A stretch of 64,000 bases of DNA from UBA1426 sp052034085 (GTDB lineage Bacteria > Bacillota > Clostridia > Peptostreptococcales > Anaerovoracaceae), in assembly GCA_052034085.1 (NCBI GenBank), contig JBPOJA010000010.1, positions 19,583 through 83,582 on the forward strand, read 5' to 3'. Position numbers and translations under genes: made by a program. Under the pieces are notes generated by a model. It saw nothing but the letters and a program-made list of their open reading frames with translations. It was not told the DNA's origin and made no database searches. Of the stretch, positions 16,705-24,716 are shown in pieces. Numbering within the stretch: position 1 is the first letter of the stretch; every line of letters starts with the position of its first letter.

Positions 16705-18063
16705 ATGGCTGCAAACAAAGAAGCTGCTTTAAAAGAAGCGAAAAGGATATTGAACTTCATTGAGAAACCGGAATTAACACCGGAAGAGAGCAAAACCATT
16801 ACCGAAGATTCCATCTACAACTTTAACAACCACGTTAACCCGGGATGGCTGGTATACAGAAAATCTGTATCCGGAGATGCCGCTGCTGTAGAATGGACAG
16901 ACACTGACGAACATTTTACTGACCTTTATGGAAACGACTATATTGACTGCTTGGGCGGATTTGGTATTTACACATGCGGACACAGAAATCCTGACATAGT
17001 AAAATATGTAAAAGCACAGCTTGACAGGTATGCATTGCACAGCCAGGAACTGGTGGATCCTCTGAGAGGATATCTGGCAAAACTGGTTTCCATGATTACA
17101 CCGGGAGATTTGCAGTATTGTTTCTTTACCAACGGTGGAGCCGAAGCAGTTGAGATGGCACTCAAACTTGCCAGACTCGCAACCGGCGGCAAATATTATA
17201 TTTCCACCGTGGGCGCCTTCCACGGCAAATCCTTCGGTGCTATCTCCATGGGCGGAAAAGCTGCCTACAGAGAAGACTATCTCCCCATGATTCAGCAAGT
17301 TCAGCATGTTAAATTCGGGGATGCGGATGCAGTTGAGACTGCTATCGAAAACCTTGTAACCGTCGGCGAGACCGTTGCAGGTGTAATCGTCGAGCCTATA
17401 CAGGGTGAAGCAGGCGTTCAGATTCCTCCCGATGGATACCTTAAGCGCTTAAGGGAGATCTGTGATAAATACGGAGTAGCACTGATTTTTGACGAAATCC
17501 AGACAGGCATGGGACGTTGCGGAACTATGTGGAGATGCGAGCATGAAGGAGTTACTCCCGATATCATGACCTTCGGTAAAGCCTTCGGCGGCGGCGTAAT
17601 GCCCATTACCGGAATCGTTGCCAGGCCCAATATGTGGGTTGAAAAACTGGTTGATAACCCCTGGATACTGGGTTCACCGACATTCGGCGGAAATCCCCTG
17701 GCATGTTCGGCAGCCATAGCCACAATAGCCTACATGCTCGAGCATGATATTCCCAAGATGTGCAAGGAAAAAGGCGACTACTTCATGGAGAAACTCAATG
17801 CCCTCATGGCCAAATATCCAACAGTCCTGAAGGATATCAGGGGTGCAGGCCTGCTGATCTGTATGGAATTCCCGGCAGCGGAAGTTGGATATGCAGTAGT
17901 TAAAGGGATGTTTGACAGACATGTTATGACAGCCGGTACTCTTGTTAACGCCAAGACCGTAAGAATCGAGCCTCCCGCTGTTATCAAGTATGAATCAATA
18001 GACATAGTTATTCAAAAACTTGAAGAAGCAATTATCGATGCAAAGGCTGAGTTCAAACTCTAA
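16705..18063 (+). CDS. patA: Putrescine aminotransferase (class III, PLP-dependent)
   Basis: 452 residues matching E. coli PatA/YgjG along its length: NFNNHVNPGWLVYRKSV, DCLGGFGIYTCGHRNPDIV, LHSQELVDPLRGYLAKL, FTNGGAEAVEMALK (PLP phosphate), FDEIQTGMGRCG, the PLP lysine in TFGKAFGGGVMPI and TFGGNPLACSAA. It moves an amino group from putrescine (or cadaverine) to 2-oxoglutarate. I use the ATG at 16705, which has TTAAGGAGGTAAG; an earlier TTG would read through a terminator. Agmatinase elsewhere in the window would supply putrescine. A terminator follows the gene. Confidence 0.92.
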   Translation: MAANKEAALKEAKRILNFIEKPELTPEESKTITEDSIYNFNNHVNPGWLVYRKSVSGDAAAVEWTDTDEHFTDLYGNDYIDCLGGFGIYTCGHRNPDIVKYVKAQLDRYALHSQELVDPLRGYLAKLVSMITPGDLQYCFFTNGGAEAVEMALKLARLATGGKYYISTVGAFHGKSFGAISMGGKAAYREDYLPMIQQVQHVKFGDADAVETAIENLVTVGETVAGVIVEPIQGEAGVQIPPDGYLKRLREICDKYGVALIFDEIQTGMGRCGTMWRCEHEGVTPDIMTFGKAFGGGVMPITGIVARPNMWVEKLVDNPWILGSPTFGGNPLACSAAIATIAYMLEHDIPKMCKEKGDYFMEKLNALMAKYPTVLKDIRGAGLLICMEFPAAEVGYAVVKGMFDRHVMTAGTLVNAKTVRIEPPAVIKYESIDIVIQKLEEAIIDAKAEFKL

Positions 18064-18094
18064 AGATTCTGAAAACTCAATTCGAAAAAACCGG

Positions 18095-18123
18095 AACCCT
18101 CTTTGAAAGAAGAGGGTTTTTCG
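18095..18123 (+). terminator. Terminator after patA
   Basis: AACCCTCTT and AAGAGGGTT pair perfectly around a 6-base loop, followed by a T-run. It lies 32 bp past the stop codon. Confidence 0.92.
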
Positions 18124-18162
18124 TTGAAATTTCAACATTTATATTAATCAGAAAATTGGAAC

Positions 18163-18204
18163 TTGTATACAAAAACTTTACAAAAGGACGATATGTGGTA
18201 TAAT
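18163..18204 (+). promoter_or_regulatory. Promoter of the lytic transglycosylase with TTGTATACAA site
   Basis: TTTACA (18177-18182) and TATAAT (18199-18204), 16 bp apart, predict a start near 18211. A perfect 10-bp palindrome TTGTATACAA (18163-18172) abuts the -35 box; this shape is common for GntR-type operators. The same palindrome, extended to 12 bp, occurs at 20801-20812. Confidence 0.65.
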
Positions 18205-18239
18205 CAATTGCTATGGATAAGAAAGAAAGGAAAAAAGAT

Positions 18240-19391
18240 ATGGCGAAGAAGCTTGTGTCAGTGTGGCTTTCCGCAACCATCCTGCTTTTTTCAACAATTG
18301 CAATTTATGCAGACGAGAAAGTCGAAGGTCAGTTTCTAAATAGAAATATCAATATAAACGGAACAACTTTAGAGAACTATTATTTAGAAAAGCCGCTTTT
18401 GTTATATGGAGGGCTTACTTACCTGCCATTAACTGAGGAGATGGGTGAATTCCTGGGCTTTGATTATGAGGTGGACTGGGAAAGTAACACGCTGAAAATT
18501 TATCAGGGAAAGCCTGAAAGAATCGGACTGAAGGAGAAGGTTTTAAAAAATAACCTAAAAAATTGCCCGGCTATAGTAGTGAGAGGTCTGGATGCTTATA
18601 CCGTAACAGAAAACGAGAAAGATGAGAAGCATAAGAATTTTGTTCAGGCAATACTGGATTTCCCGCTGGGTAAGGATGCAGACGGACATACAGTAGCATT
18701 TGGGGACAGGTTCTTTAAAAATTATCATAAGACTGAAAGGGCCATGGATACGGCATCTTATCCCCTTCTGATATCAAATGACACCTTATATGTTCCTGTC
18801 AGGGCTTTCACTGAGGACAGCGACTTTGGATGGGATGTGTTTTACGACAACTACTCCGGTGTCTATATAAGTACGGATAAACGAATCAGGGCCATCAGCC
18901 TGTTTGATAAAAGGGAGTCAGATTACAACAGAGGGCTGGCAAATTACATAATCAGCAAGAATAAGAATATCACTTTGGGCTGGGCTCTTAATTTGGTTTT
19001 CCTGTTTAAACATGAAGCAGAAATACATGATGTGGACGAACTGCTGCTTATAGCCATTGCACAAAAAGAAAGCACCTTCCAATACAATCTTGTGGGCAGA
19101 AAAGGACCGGTAGGCATCATGCAGATTATGCCCAAAACCGCTGCAGGCTTTGGCATCAGCAAGGAAGCTTTGCTGGATCCTCATGTGAATATTGAATTTG
19201 GAGCCAGATATATTAAAGGCAATCTGGACAGGTATGAAAATAATGAGGTTGTTGCGCTTTCAGCCTACAATCAGGGCAGTGGCGCCATCAGACGGGGAAC
19301 CTACACTACCAGATATGCCGGAAAAGTCCAGGGTGCCCAGGACTCAATAGAAAATTACCTTATTAATAAAGGCTATATAAAAACCTTATAA
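18240..19391 (+). CDS. Lytic transglycosylase with N-terminal copper-amine-oxidase-like stalk domain
   Basis: 383 residues from the ATG at 18240, which has AAAGGA nine bases upstream. The ATG at 18213 lies at the predicted transcription start and is unlikely. A signal peptide (about 1-24) is followed by a region resembling the Cu-amine-oxidase N-terminal domain (NGTTLENYYLE, LTYLPLTEEMGEFLGFDYEV, LYVPVRAFTED) and a C-terminal SLT domain (about 255-383) with the catalytic Glu in IAQKEST, GPVGIMQIMPKTA and SAYNQGSGAI. It should cleave peptidoglycan outside the membrane. It overlaps the convergent AlaX gene by 19 bp. Confidence 0.9.
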   Translation: MAKKLVSVWLSATILLFSTIAIYADEKVEGQFLNRNININGTTLENYYLEKPLLLYGGLTYLPLTEEMGEFLGFDYEVDWESNTLKIYQGKPERIGLKEKVLKNNLKNCPAIVVRGLDAYTVTENEKDEKHKNFVQAILDFPLGKDADGHTVAFGDRFFKNYHKTERAMDTASYPLLISNDTLYVPVRAFTEDSDFGWDVFYDNYSGVYISTDKRIRAISLFDKRESDYNRGLANYIISKNKNITLGWALNLVFLFKHEAEIHDVDELLLIAIAQKESTFQYNLVGRKGPVGIMQIMPKTAAGFGISKEALLDPHVNIEFGARYIKGNLDRYENNEVVALSAYNQGSGAIRRGTYTTRYAGKVQGAQDSIENYLINKGYIKTL

Positions 19392-20602
19392 AGATAGTCA
19401 AGGAAGCAGGACAGGCTTTCTTTATCCGGGAACATGACCCTGGCAGAATTGCTGCGGCCACCCCCTTTGCCCCTCCAGACAGGGGCATTGTCTTTTATTA
19501 TTTTATTGCAGTCGGGGCTGCCGTCTGACAGAAGGAGCAGACTGTTTTCTTTTTCAGAAACCAGAACGAGCAGCCTGCCGCCTGGTACCCGGATGAGTTT
19601 CGCCAGACTAAGCAAATCATCAATTTTGAGAATCGGGCTGATAAAAGTGGCGGGACCTTCTTTTTGCACATCATCAAGCCAGAATGATTCTATTTCCTTT
19701 TTTAGTTTGCTGAAATATTCCTGCTTAAGTTCATATAACTCCTGGCGGATTTCTGCTGCTTTGCTTTCCCGGATTGCAATATTGTCCATTAGCTTTTCCG
19801 GATCCGAGGAGTAGCGGATGCTGAGTGACTTTAATAATTCCTCGTTACGGCTGACATGCGCCAAAGCATTGGGGCCCGCATCAAAGGTGATTCTCTGCAT
19901 CCCTTTATAGTTTTCCCAACGGTATATCTTAATCAGACCCACTTCGCCCGTGGTTTTTGGATGGGTACCGCAGCAGGCCACGCACCCCGCCGCCTTGCTG
20001 TTATCTCCCACACAAACGATAACTATATCCTCCTCCAGGTTCAGAGCCTTTCGCATAGGGTGGTTTTCTGCCTCTTTTCTTGTTTTAAACCTTTTAGTAA
20101 TTACAGGGGTATTTTCCCACACATAACGGTTGGATTCCCATTCGGCTGCATCTATCATTTCCCGGGTCATTTCTTTATATTCATCCATGGTTTCAAGGCT
20201 TATGTCTATGGTCATATAGTCTTCCCCCATGTGAAAACCTCTGTTAATTCCCCCGAATAAGTCATAAAAGGCTGCAGAAAGTATATGTTCACCGCAGTGT
20301 CTTTGCATATGCGAAAAACGGCGTTCCCAGTTTATTTGGCACATAACTGCAGCACCTTCTTTAAGAAAGTCCGGAACAGATTCTGCCCTATGGTAGACAA
20401 ATCCTTCTTTCTCATGGACATGAAGTATATTTATAATTTCATCGTTATAAATTATTATTCCCGTATCAGAAGGCTGACCTCCGCCTTCAGGATAAAAAAT
20501 AGTCTGGTCCAAAATGATTCCATCTTCGGTAACTGCCAGTACGGTGCTTTGACATTCCTTCATATATGGGTCATTTGCATACAGATGAACAGTTTTATTC
20601 AT
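19373..20602 (-). CDS. Alanyl-tRNA editing protein AlaX, long form with DHHA1 domain
   Basis: 409 residues. The N-terminal half is the AlaRS-like editing domain: DQTIFYPEGGGQPSDTG, then zinc ligands in MQRHCGEHILSA (H-x3-H) and CVACCGTHPKT (C-x3-H). A linker rich in charged helix (about 240-300) leads to a C-terminal DHHA1-like domain (GGRLLVLVSEKENSLLLLSDGS, GGGRSNSARVMFPD). It should hydrolyse Ser- or Gly-tRNA(Ala) in trans. The upstream intergenic region holds a DnaA-box cluster. Confidence 0.92.
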   Translation of the reverse strand: MNKTVHLYANDPYMKECQSTVLAVTEDGIILDQTIFYPEGGGQPSDTGIIIYNDEIINILHVHEKEGFVYHRAESVPDFLKEGAAVMCQINWERRFSHMQRHCGEHILSAAFYDLFGGINRGFHMGEDYMTIDISLETMDEYKEMTREMIDAAEWESNRYVWENTPVITKRFKTRKEAENHPMRKALNLEEDIVIVCVGDNSKAAGCVACCGTHPKTTGEVGLIKIYRWENYKGMQRITFDAGPNALAHVSRNEELLKSLSIRYSSDPEKLMDNIAIRESKAAEIRQELYELKQEYFSKLKKEIESFWLDDVQKEGPATFISPILKIDDLLSLAKLIRVPGGRLLVLVSEKENSLLLLSDGSPDCNKIIKDNAPVWRGKGGGRSNSARVMFPDKESLSCFLDYLYKVFI

Positions 20603-20702
20603 AGGGGCCTCCTTGCATTCCTGGCATAAAGTATAGCATGGACCGGGGTTTTTTGGTATAATGAGTGAAAACTTACCGAGTTTAAAATAAAAGTAAACAA
20701 GC

Positions 20703-20832
20703 TGTGGATAACTTTTTCCTTTTATTAGAAAAAATCAACAGGAATGAGTGATATCAAGGGATACAGAACTCTTTATTATCCACAGGCACACTTGGATAAC
20801 TTTGTATACAAAAAATAATCGGATGTGGAAAA
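20703..20832. other. Cluster of DnaA boxes in an AT-rich intergenic region
   Basis: The 310 bp between alaX and the AraC gene hold two perfect DnaA boxes TTATCCACA (20703-20711 on the minus strand, 20776-20784 on the plus strand), a TTATCCAAG (20791-20799, minus) and a TTTTCCACA (20824-20832, minus). A 12-bp palindrome TTTGTATACAAA sits at 20801-20812. No dnaA, dnaN or gidA is in the window, so this resembles a DnaA-binding cluster that titrates or regulates rather than oriC. Confidence 0.65.
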
Positions 20833-20912
20833 GTCCCGAAAAGATTAAAAACAAGCACTTGTTACAATGTTGATATCTGTTCTTTACAGCGCAAACAAAG
20901 GTTTACATAATT

Positions 20913-22433
20913 ATGTTGAAAGAAATAATTGCTTACAAAGATAATCTTCCCCTGAACTGCATGATTATAAATGTGGAGGAGTATCCGATTCATTTCCATA
21001 ACGATCTGGAAGTGGTTTTTGTGCTGGAAGGCCGCGTACACATGAAAAATGGTTATTATAACTATGAGATGCAGGAAGGGGATATATATATTCTGAACGA
21101 CAGGGAGCTTCACAGCTATTACAGCATCGGGGAGCCGAACACAGTCATGCTTCTGCAGCTAAACCTTTCCTATTTCTCCAGATATTACGAAGCTCTGAAG
21201 AACAGCTTTTTTGTCACAGACATAAATGAATCACATGACAAGGATATTGAAGAGCTTCAGGAAATATTGGCTCACATCGCTCTTGAGTGTGAAGATGGTA
21301 AAAAGTTATATGAGGAAAGAGCCATAGGCCTTGCCCATGACCTTATTGACTGTCTTTTTAACAATTTTCAGTATTTTGCCATGGAAGACGGAAGATTTAT
21401 TAACGAATCCAGACACAAAGGCAATAAAATTTTAGCGGGAAGGCTTAAGCGGACCATTGAGTACATGTATGAAAACTACACCCGCCGCCTGACTTTAGCG
21501 GAGATTGCCGAAAGAGAGCATCTCAGCATTTATTATATGTCCCATTTCATAAAAGAGGCAACGGGATTGAGTTTCCAGGAACTTCTGGGTTTCATCCGGG
21601 TGGAGGAATCGGAAAAACTATTGCTGGGCACAGGAAGAAAGATAGGGGATATTTCTGTGGAGTCGGGATTTTCCGCCGTAAGGTATTATATATCTTACTT
21701 CACAAAATGGTTTGGAATGCACCCTGCAGAATATAGGCAGGAGTTTAAAAATAAAGTAAAGGGTGAGAATTCGCCTGCCAAGTATGTCATCCCGGAAAAG
21801 GCTGATGTGAGGAAACTTCTTCTATCGTTTGCAGATGAATCCTATGGCCAGGATAAAAAATCTTCCGGGGACCTGGTTTCGCTGGAACTTGATACAAAGG
21901 ATTACATGTGGGTGGAAGAGCATAATCTGGAAAGGTTCAGGCTATTTATGAAACCGGGATTTATGAAACCCGTGGCAGAGGTCCTGAGAGCTCTGGAAAT
22001 GTCAGTAGAAAACATAGTGGCGGCAGGTGAGTCATATTTTGTTTTTGAATCCGTAAAAGAAGGAGACCACGGCAGAAAAACATATTGTATCATGTTGTTA
22101 AATCTGGGGGAGAAAAGAGACTGGACGGGGCTGAATGACTTTCCAGGAAAACGCGAATATTTCATAAGGCTTACCGGTTTGGACGGGGAATATACTGTCG
22201 CCCGGTGGAAATTATCCAAAACGGCTCTGTCTGCCAGGGTAAAAAACGGCAAAGCCCAAAGCAGCAGAAGCAGCAATGAAATGCTTCTGGAGAGCTGGTT
22301 GGCAAAACCTGAAATAAACATTGAGAGTAAAAAAGCCATGAAGGTTTTGAGCACCAAGGCGATGCATGAGGGAAGTACAGTTGAGCTGGTGCTGGTAGTG
22401 CCGGTTAATCAGCAAACCAGTACTTTTTTATAG
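20913..22433 (+). CDS. AraC-family transcription regulator with cupin N terminus and unknown C-terminal domain
   Basis: 506 residues. The N terminus is a cupin-like sensor (IHFHNDLEVVFVLEGRVHM, MQEGDIYILNDRELHSYY); the AraC double helix-turn-helix spans about 185-285 (LTLAEIAEREHLSIYYMSHFIKEATG, ISVESGFSAVRYYISYFTKWFGMHPAEYRQE). About 210 more residues follow that I do not recognise as a named domain; some AraC proteins have a glycosidase-like domain here. It lies 83 bp before the saccharopine-dehydrogenase-like gene, whose upstream region has direct repeats suited to AraC binding, so it probably controls that gene. Confidence 0.87.
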   Translation: MLKEIIAYKDNLPLNCMIINVEEYPIHFHNDLEVVFVLEGRVHMKNGYYNYEMQEGDIYILNDRELHSYYSIGEPNTVMLLQLNLSYFSRYYEALKNSFFVTDINESHDKDIEELQEILAHIALECEDGKKLYEERAIGLAHDLIDCLFNNFQYFAMEDGRFINESRHKGNKILAGRLKRTIEYMYENYTRRLTLAEIAEREHLSIYYMSHFIKEATGLSFQELLGFIRVEESEKLLLGTGRKIGDISVESGFSAVRYYISYFTKWFGMHPAEYRQEFKNKVKGENSPAKYVIPEKADVRKLLLSFADESYGQDKKSSGDLVSLELDTKDYMWVEEHNLERFRLFMKPGFMKPVAEVLRALEMSVENIVAAGESYFVFESVKEGDHGRKTYCIMLLNLGEKRDWTGLNDFPGKREYFIRLTGLDGEYTVARWKLSKTALSARVKNGKAQSSRSSNEMLLESWLAKPEINIESKKAMKVLSTKAMHEGSTVELVLVVPVNQQTSTFL

Positions 22434-22463
22434 CAAAAACATGATTGTGAGTTCTGAATTATT

Positions 22464-22495
22464 GTAGTATTCTGAATTTACCGAAGTAGTATTCT
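22464..22495 (+). promoter_or_regulatory. Direct repeats upstream of the saccharopine-dehydrogenase-like gene
   Basis: GTAGTATTCT occurs at 22464-22473 and 22486-22495, exactly 22 bp apart (two helical turns); the first copy is followed by GAATT as in a further TTCTGAATT at 22452-22460. The spacing is characteristic of AraC-family binding sites. The regulator gene is next door. Confidence 0.5.
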
Positions 22496-22516
22496 TTATT
22501 AACAGGAGGTAAAATA

Positions 22517-23797
22517 ATGGACATGAAGCTGTTGATTATCGGCACCGGTGGTGTTGGAACTTCCGTTGCGAAAATCATTAAAAGAGCCGGCGCAGAAGGG
22601 GAATGGGCGCAGAAAGTTGTGCTTTCTGACTATAATCTGGCCCGTGCGGAAGCCGTGGCAAAGGATGTTAACGATCCCAGATTTATCCCCGAAAAAATTG
22701 ACGCCAGAAGCCCTGAAAGCATTAAGGAAGTTGTTGCAAAACATGATATTACCTGGATTTTAAATACAGTTGAACCCGAATTTAACGAAACTATTTTCGA
22801 CACCTGCTATGATCTGGGCATAGGTTATATGGACTGTGCCATGACTCTGAGTAAACGGCATCCGGAAAAACCTTTCGAACTGGCCCATATCAAGCTGGGA
22901 GATTATCAGTTTGAAAGACACGAAGCCTGGGAGAAAAAGGGTGTAATGGCTCTGGTAGGTTCGGGCGTTGAACCGGGGATGGCTGACGTTTTTGCCGCTT
23001 ACGCAAACAAACATCTCTTTGATGAAATTGATGAGGTCAACGTAAGAGACGGTGATAACTACGATATTCCTGGATATGAGGGAGTTGCCTTTGGTTTTTC
23101 CGTATGGACCACAATCGAAGAATGTCTCAATCCGCCTCATGTCTGGGAAAAAGGCAAGGGCTGGTTTACCACTGAAAACTTCTCTGAACCTGAAATCTTC
23201 AGCTTCCCCGGTGGCATTGGAGATGTGGAGGTAATCAATGTTGAGCACGAGGAAGTAATGCTGGTTCCCAGAGTTATTGACTGCAACAGAGTTACATTCA
23301 AATACGGCGTTCCCAGAGAAATGCGGCAGCTGCTTCTGAATCTGCAGGATACGGGCATGGCCGAAGCAGTAAAGAAGATCAAAGTGGGTGACTCTGAAAT
23401 CGCTCCCAGGGATTTCTTAGTTAAAGTAGTTCCGGACCCTCAGGAGGTATCAAAGAACATGGTAGGAAAAGGGTGTGCCGGAACCTGGGTAACGGGAACA
23501 AAAGACGGCAAGAGAAGGTCTGTCTATCTGTATCAGATTGCAGACAACCAGGAGTGTCTGGCCAAATACGGAACAAACTCCGTTGTGGCTCAGACGGCCG
23601 TAAGTCCGGTTATCATGCTTGAGCTCATTGCAAAGGATATCTGGCACCTTAATGGTGTGCATGGACCGGAATCCTTTGATCCAGATCCGTATGTGGAAAG
23701 GCTGCCCAAATATGAATTCCCTGCAGGCCTTGAAGAAAAAGACTCGGAATATGCAGAGGGATTGCACCAGGAAGCCATGCTAAAGGCTATGAAATAA
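22517..23797 (+). CDS. Saccharopine dehydrogenase-like oxidoreductase
   Basis: 426 residues. An N-terminal Rossmann motif LIIGTGGVGTSVAKII (5-20) and the pattern of the saccharopine dehydrogenase/carboxynorspermidine synthase superfamily (ILNTVEPEFNETIFDTCYDLGIGYMDCA, VMALVGSGVEPGMADVFAAYA, GTKDGKRRSVYLYQIAD) are clear. The superfamily joins or splits amino acids by reductive amination. Substrates could be lysine/2-oxoglutarate or a polyamine-type pair; the presence of patA and agmatinase makes a diamine substrate worth testing. ACAGGAGGTAAAATA precedes the ATG. Confidence 0.87.
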   Translation: MDMKLLIIGTGGVGTSVAKIIKRAGAEGEWAQKVVLSDYNLARAEAVAKDVNDPRFIPEKIDARSPESIKEVVAKHDITWILNTVEPEFNETIFDTCYDLGIGYMDCAMTLSKRHPEKPFELAHIKLGDYQFERHEAWEKKGVMALVGSGVEPGMADVFAAYANKHLFDEIDEVNVRDGDNYDIPGYEGVAFGFSVWTTIEECLNPPHVWEKGKGWFTTENFSEPEIFSFPGGIGDVEVINVEHEEVMLVPRVIDCNRVTFKYGVPREMRQLLLNLQDTGMAEAVKKIKVGDSEIAPRDFLVKVVPDPQEVSKNMVGKGCAGTWVTGTKDGKRRSVYLYQIADNQECLAKYGTNSVVAQTAVSPVIMLELIAKDIWHLNGVHGPESFDPDPYVERLPKYEFPAGLEEKDSEYAEGLHQEAMLKAMK

Positions 23798-23822
23798 CAA
23801 TATTGGAAGTATGATTTACAAT

Positions 23823-23863
23823 AAAAGCGAACCGGCAGAGGAAATCCCGCCGGTTCGCTTTTG
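23823..23863 (+). terminator. Terminator after the saccharopine-dehydrogenase-like gene
   Basis: AAAAGCGAACCGGC and GCCGGTTCGCTTTT form a perfect 14-bp stem around a 12-base loop and end in T4. The symmetric A and T flanks could work on either strand. Confidence 0.93.
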
Positions 23864-23903
23864 ACTTCATCAGTGATCCGGGACAGGATGCGAAACCGCC
23901 CTA

Positions 23904-23931
23904 TTGTAATAATTATTTTTCCTATTATAAT
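23904..23931 (+). promoter_or_regulatory. Promoter of mgtC-like gene within an AT-rich inverted repeat
   Basis: TTGTAA (23904-23909) and TATAAT (23926-23931), 16 bp apart, lie inside the imperfect inverted repeat AATAATTAT/ATAATTATT (about 23903-23940). The leader of about 45 bases to the ATG shows no magnesium-riboswitch features. Confidence 0.55.
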
Positions 23932-23981
23932 TATTGTAATCCTATGACAATGAGGCTGATGCAGGGAAAGGAGCGTGAAAT

Positions 23982-24716
23982 ATGGATATTGTGCTTTCAA
24001 AACTGGCAGGCGCAACACCCCTTGCTGTGACGTTTGAATTCATGATCAGGATACTGGTGGCCAGCATTTTAGGAGCCATTGTGGGAATAGAAAGATCAAA
24101 ACGTCAGAAGGAAGCAGGAATAAGGACTCATAGCGTTGTAGCCTGCGCCACAGCCGCCTTTATGATTTTGAGCAAGTATGGATTTTCGGACTTGGATCTT
24201 GCCATGGTGGGGATCACCATAAATGGGATAAGAGGAGCTGATCCTGCCAGAATTGCAGCTCAGATAGTTACTGGTTTGGGCTTTTTAGGCGCCGGTGTAA
24301 TCTTCAAAACGGGAAATTCCATAAAAGGCCTGACAACAGCAGCCGGACTTTGGACCACGGCAGCCATTGGAATGGCAGTAGGCGCCGGAATGTATCTGGT
24401 TGGACTTTTTACGGCTACAGTACTTGTAATAATTCAGGTAGCTACCCACAAATATTCATCAGACGAGGGCGTGGTCTACACCAGCAGAGTTACACTTATT
24501 ACAAAAGATCTTCTGGATCTGGAATGGATAAAAAGTCAGTTTTCACCGGAAGTCAGGGTCACAGACGGTAAAATTACACACAATGAGGATAAAACAGTTA
24601 CTTATTATTTTACTCTAAAGTCAGACAGGGACCATAATGTGGAACAGCACCTGGAACCGCTGTACGGGAAGGAAAATATCGTATCCATCTCCGTCTCAAA
24701 ATCATTTACCAAGTAA
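23982..24716 (+). CDS. MgtC/SapB family membrane protein
   Basis: 244 residues. Four or five membrane helices in the first 145 residues carry the family motifs LVASILGAIVGIERSKRQKEAGIRTHSVV, GLGFLGAGVIFKTG and IKGLTTAAGLWTTAAIGMAVGAG. A soluble C-terminal ACT-like domain (about 165-244) follows. MgtC proteins affect magnesium homeostasis and can inhibit ATP synthase; the role here is unknown. AAAGGAGCGTGAAAT precedes the ATG. The 3' end overlaps the convergent serine hydrolase gene by 15 bp. Confidence 0.9.
   Translation: MDIVLSKLAGATPLAVTFEFMIRILVASILGAIVGIERSKRQKEAGIRTHSVVACATAAFMILSKYGFSDLDLAMVGITINGIRGADPARIAAQIVTGLGFLGAGVIFKTGNSIKGLTTAAGLWTTAAIGMAVGAGMYLVGLFTATVLVIIQVATHKYSSDEGVVYTSRVTLITKDLLDLEWIKSQFSPEVRVTDGKITHNEDKTVTYYFTLKSDRDHNVEQHLEPLYGKENIVSISVSKSFTK

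Noticed and set aside
20703..20832. Chromosomal origin of replication
   Set aside because: No dnaA, dnaN, gidA or similar genes nearby, and only four boxes; a DnaA-binding cluster is the safer description.
23863..23981. Magnesium (M-box) or ykoY-type riboswitch ahead of the MgtC-like gene
   Set aside because: The leader is only about 45 bases after the -10 box and lacks the conserved core of either class.
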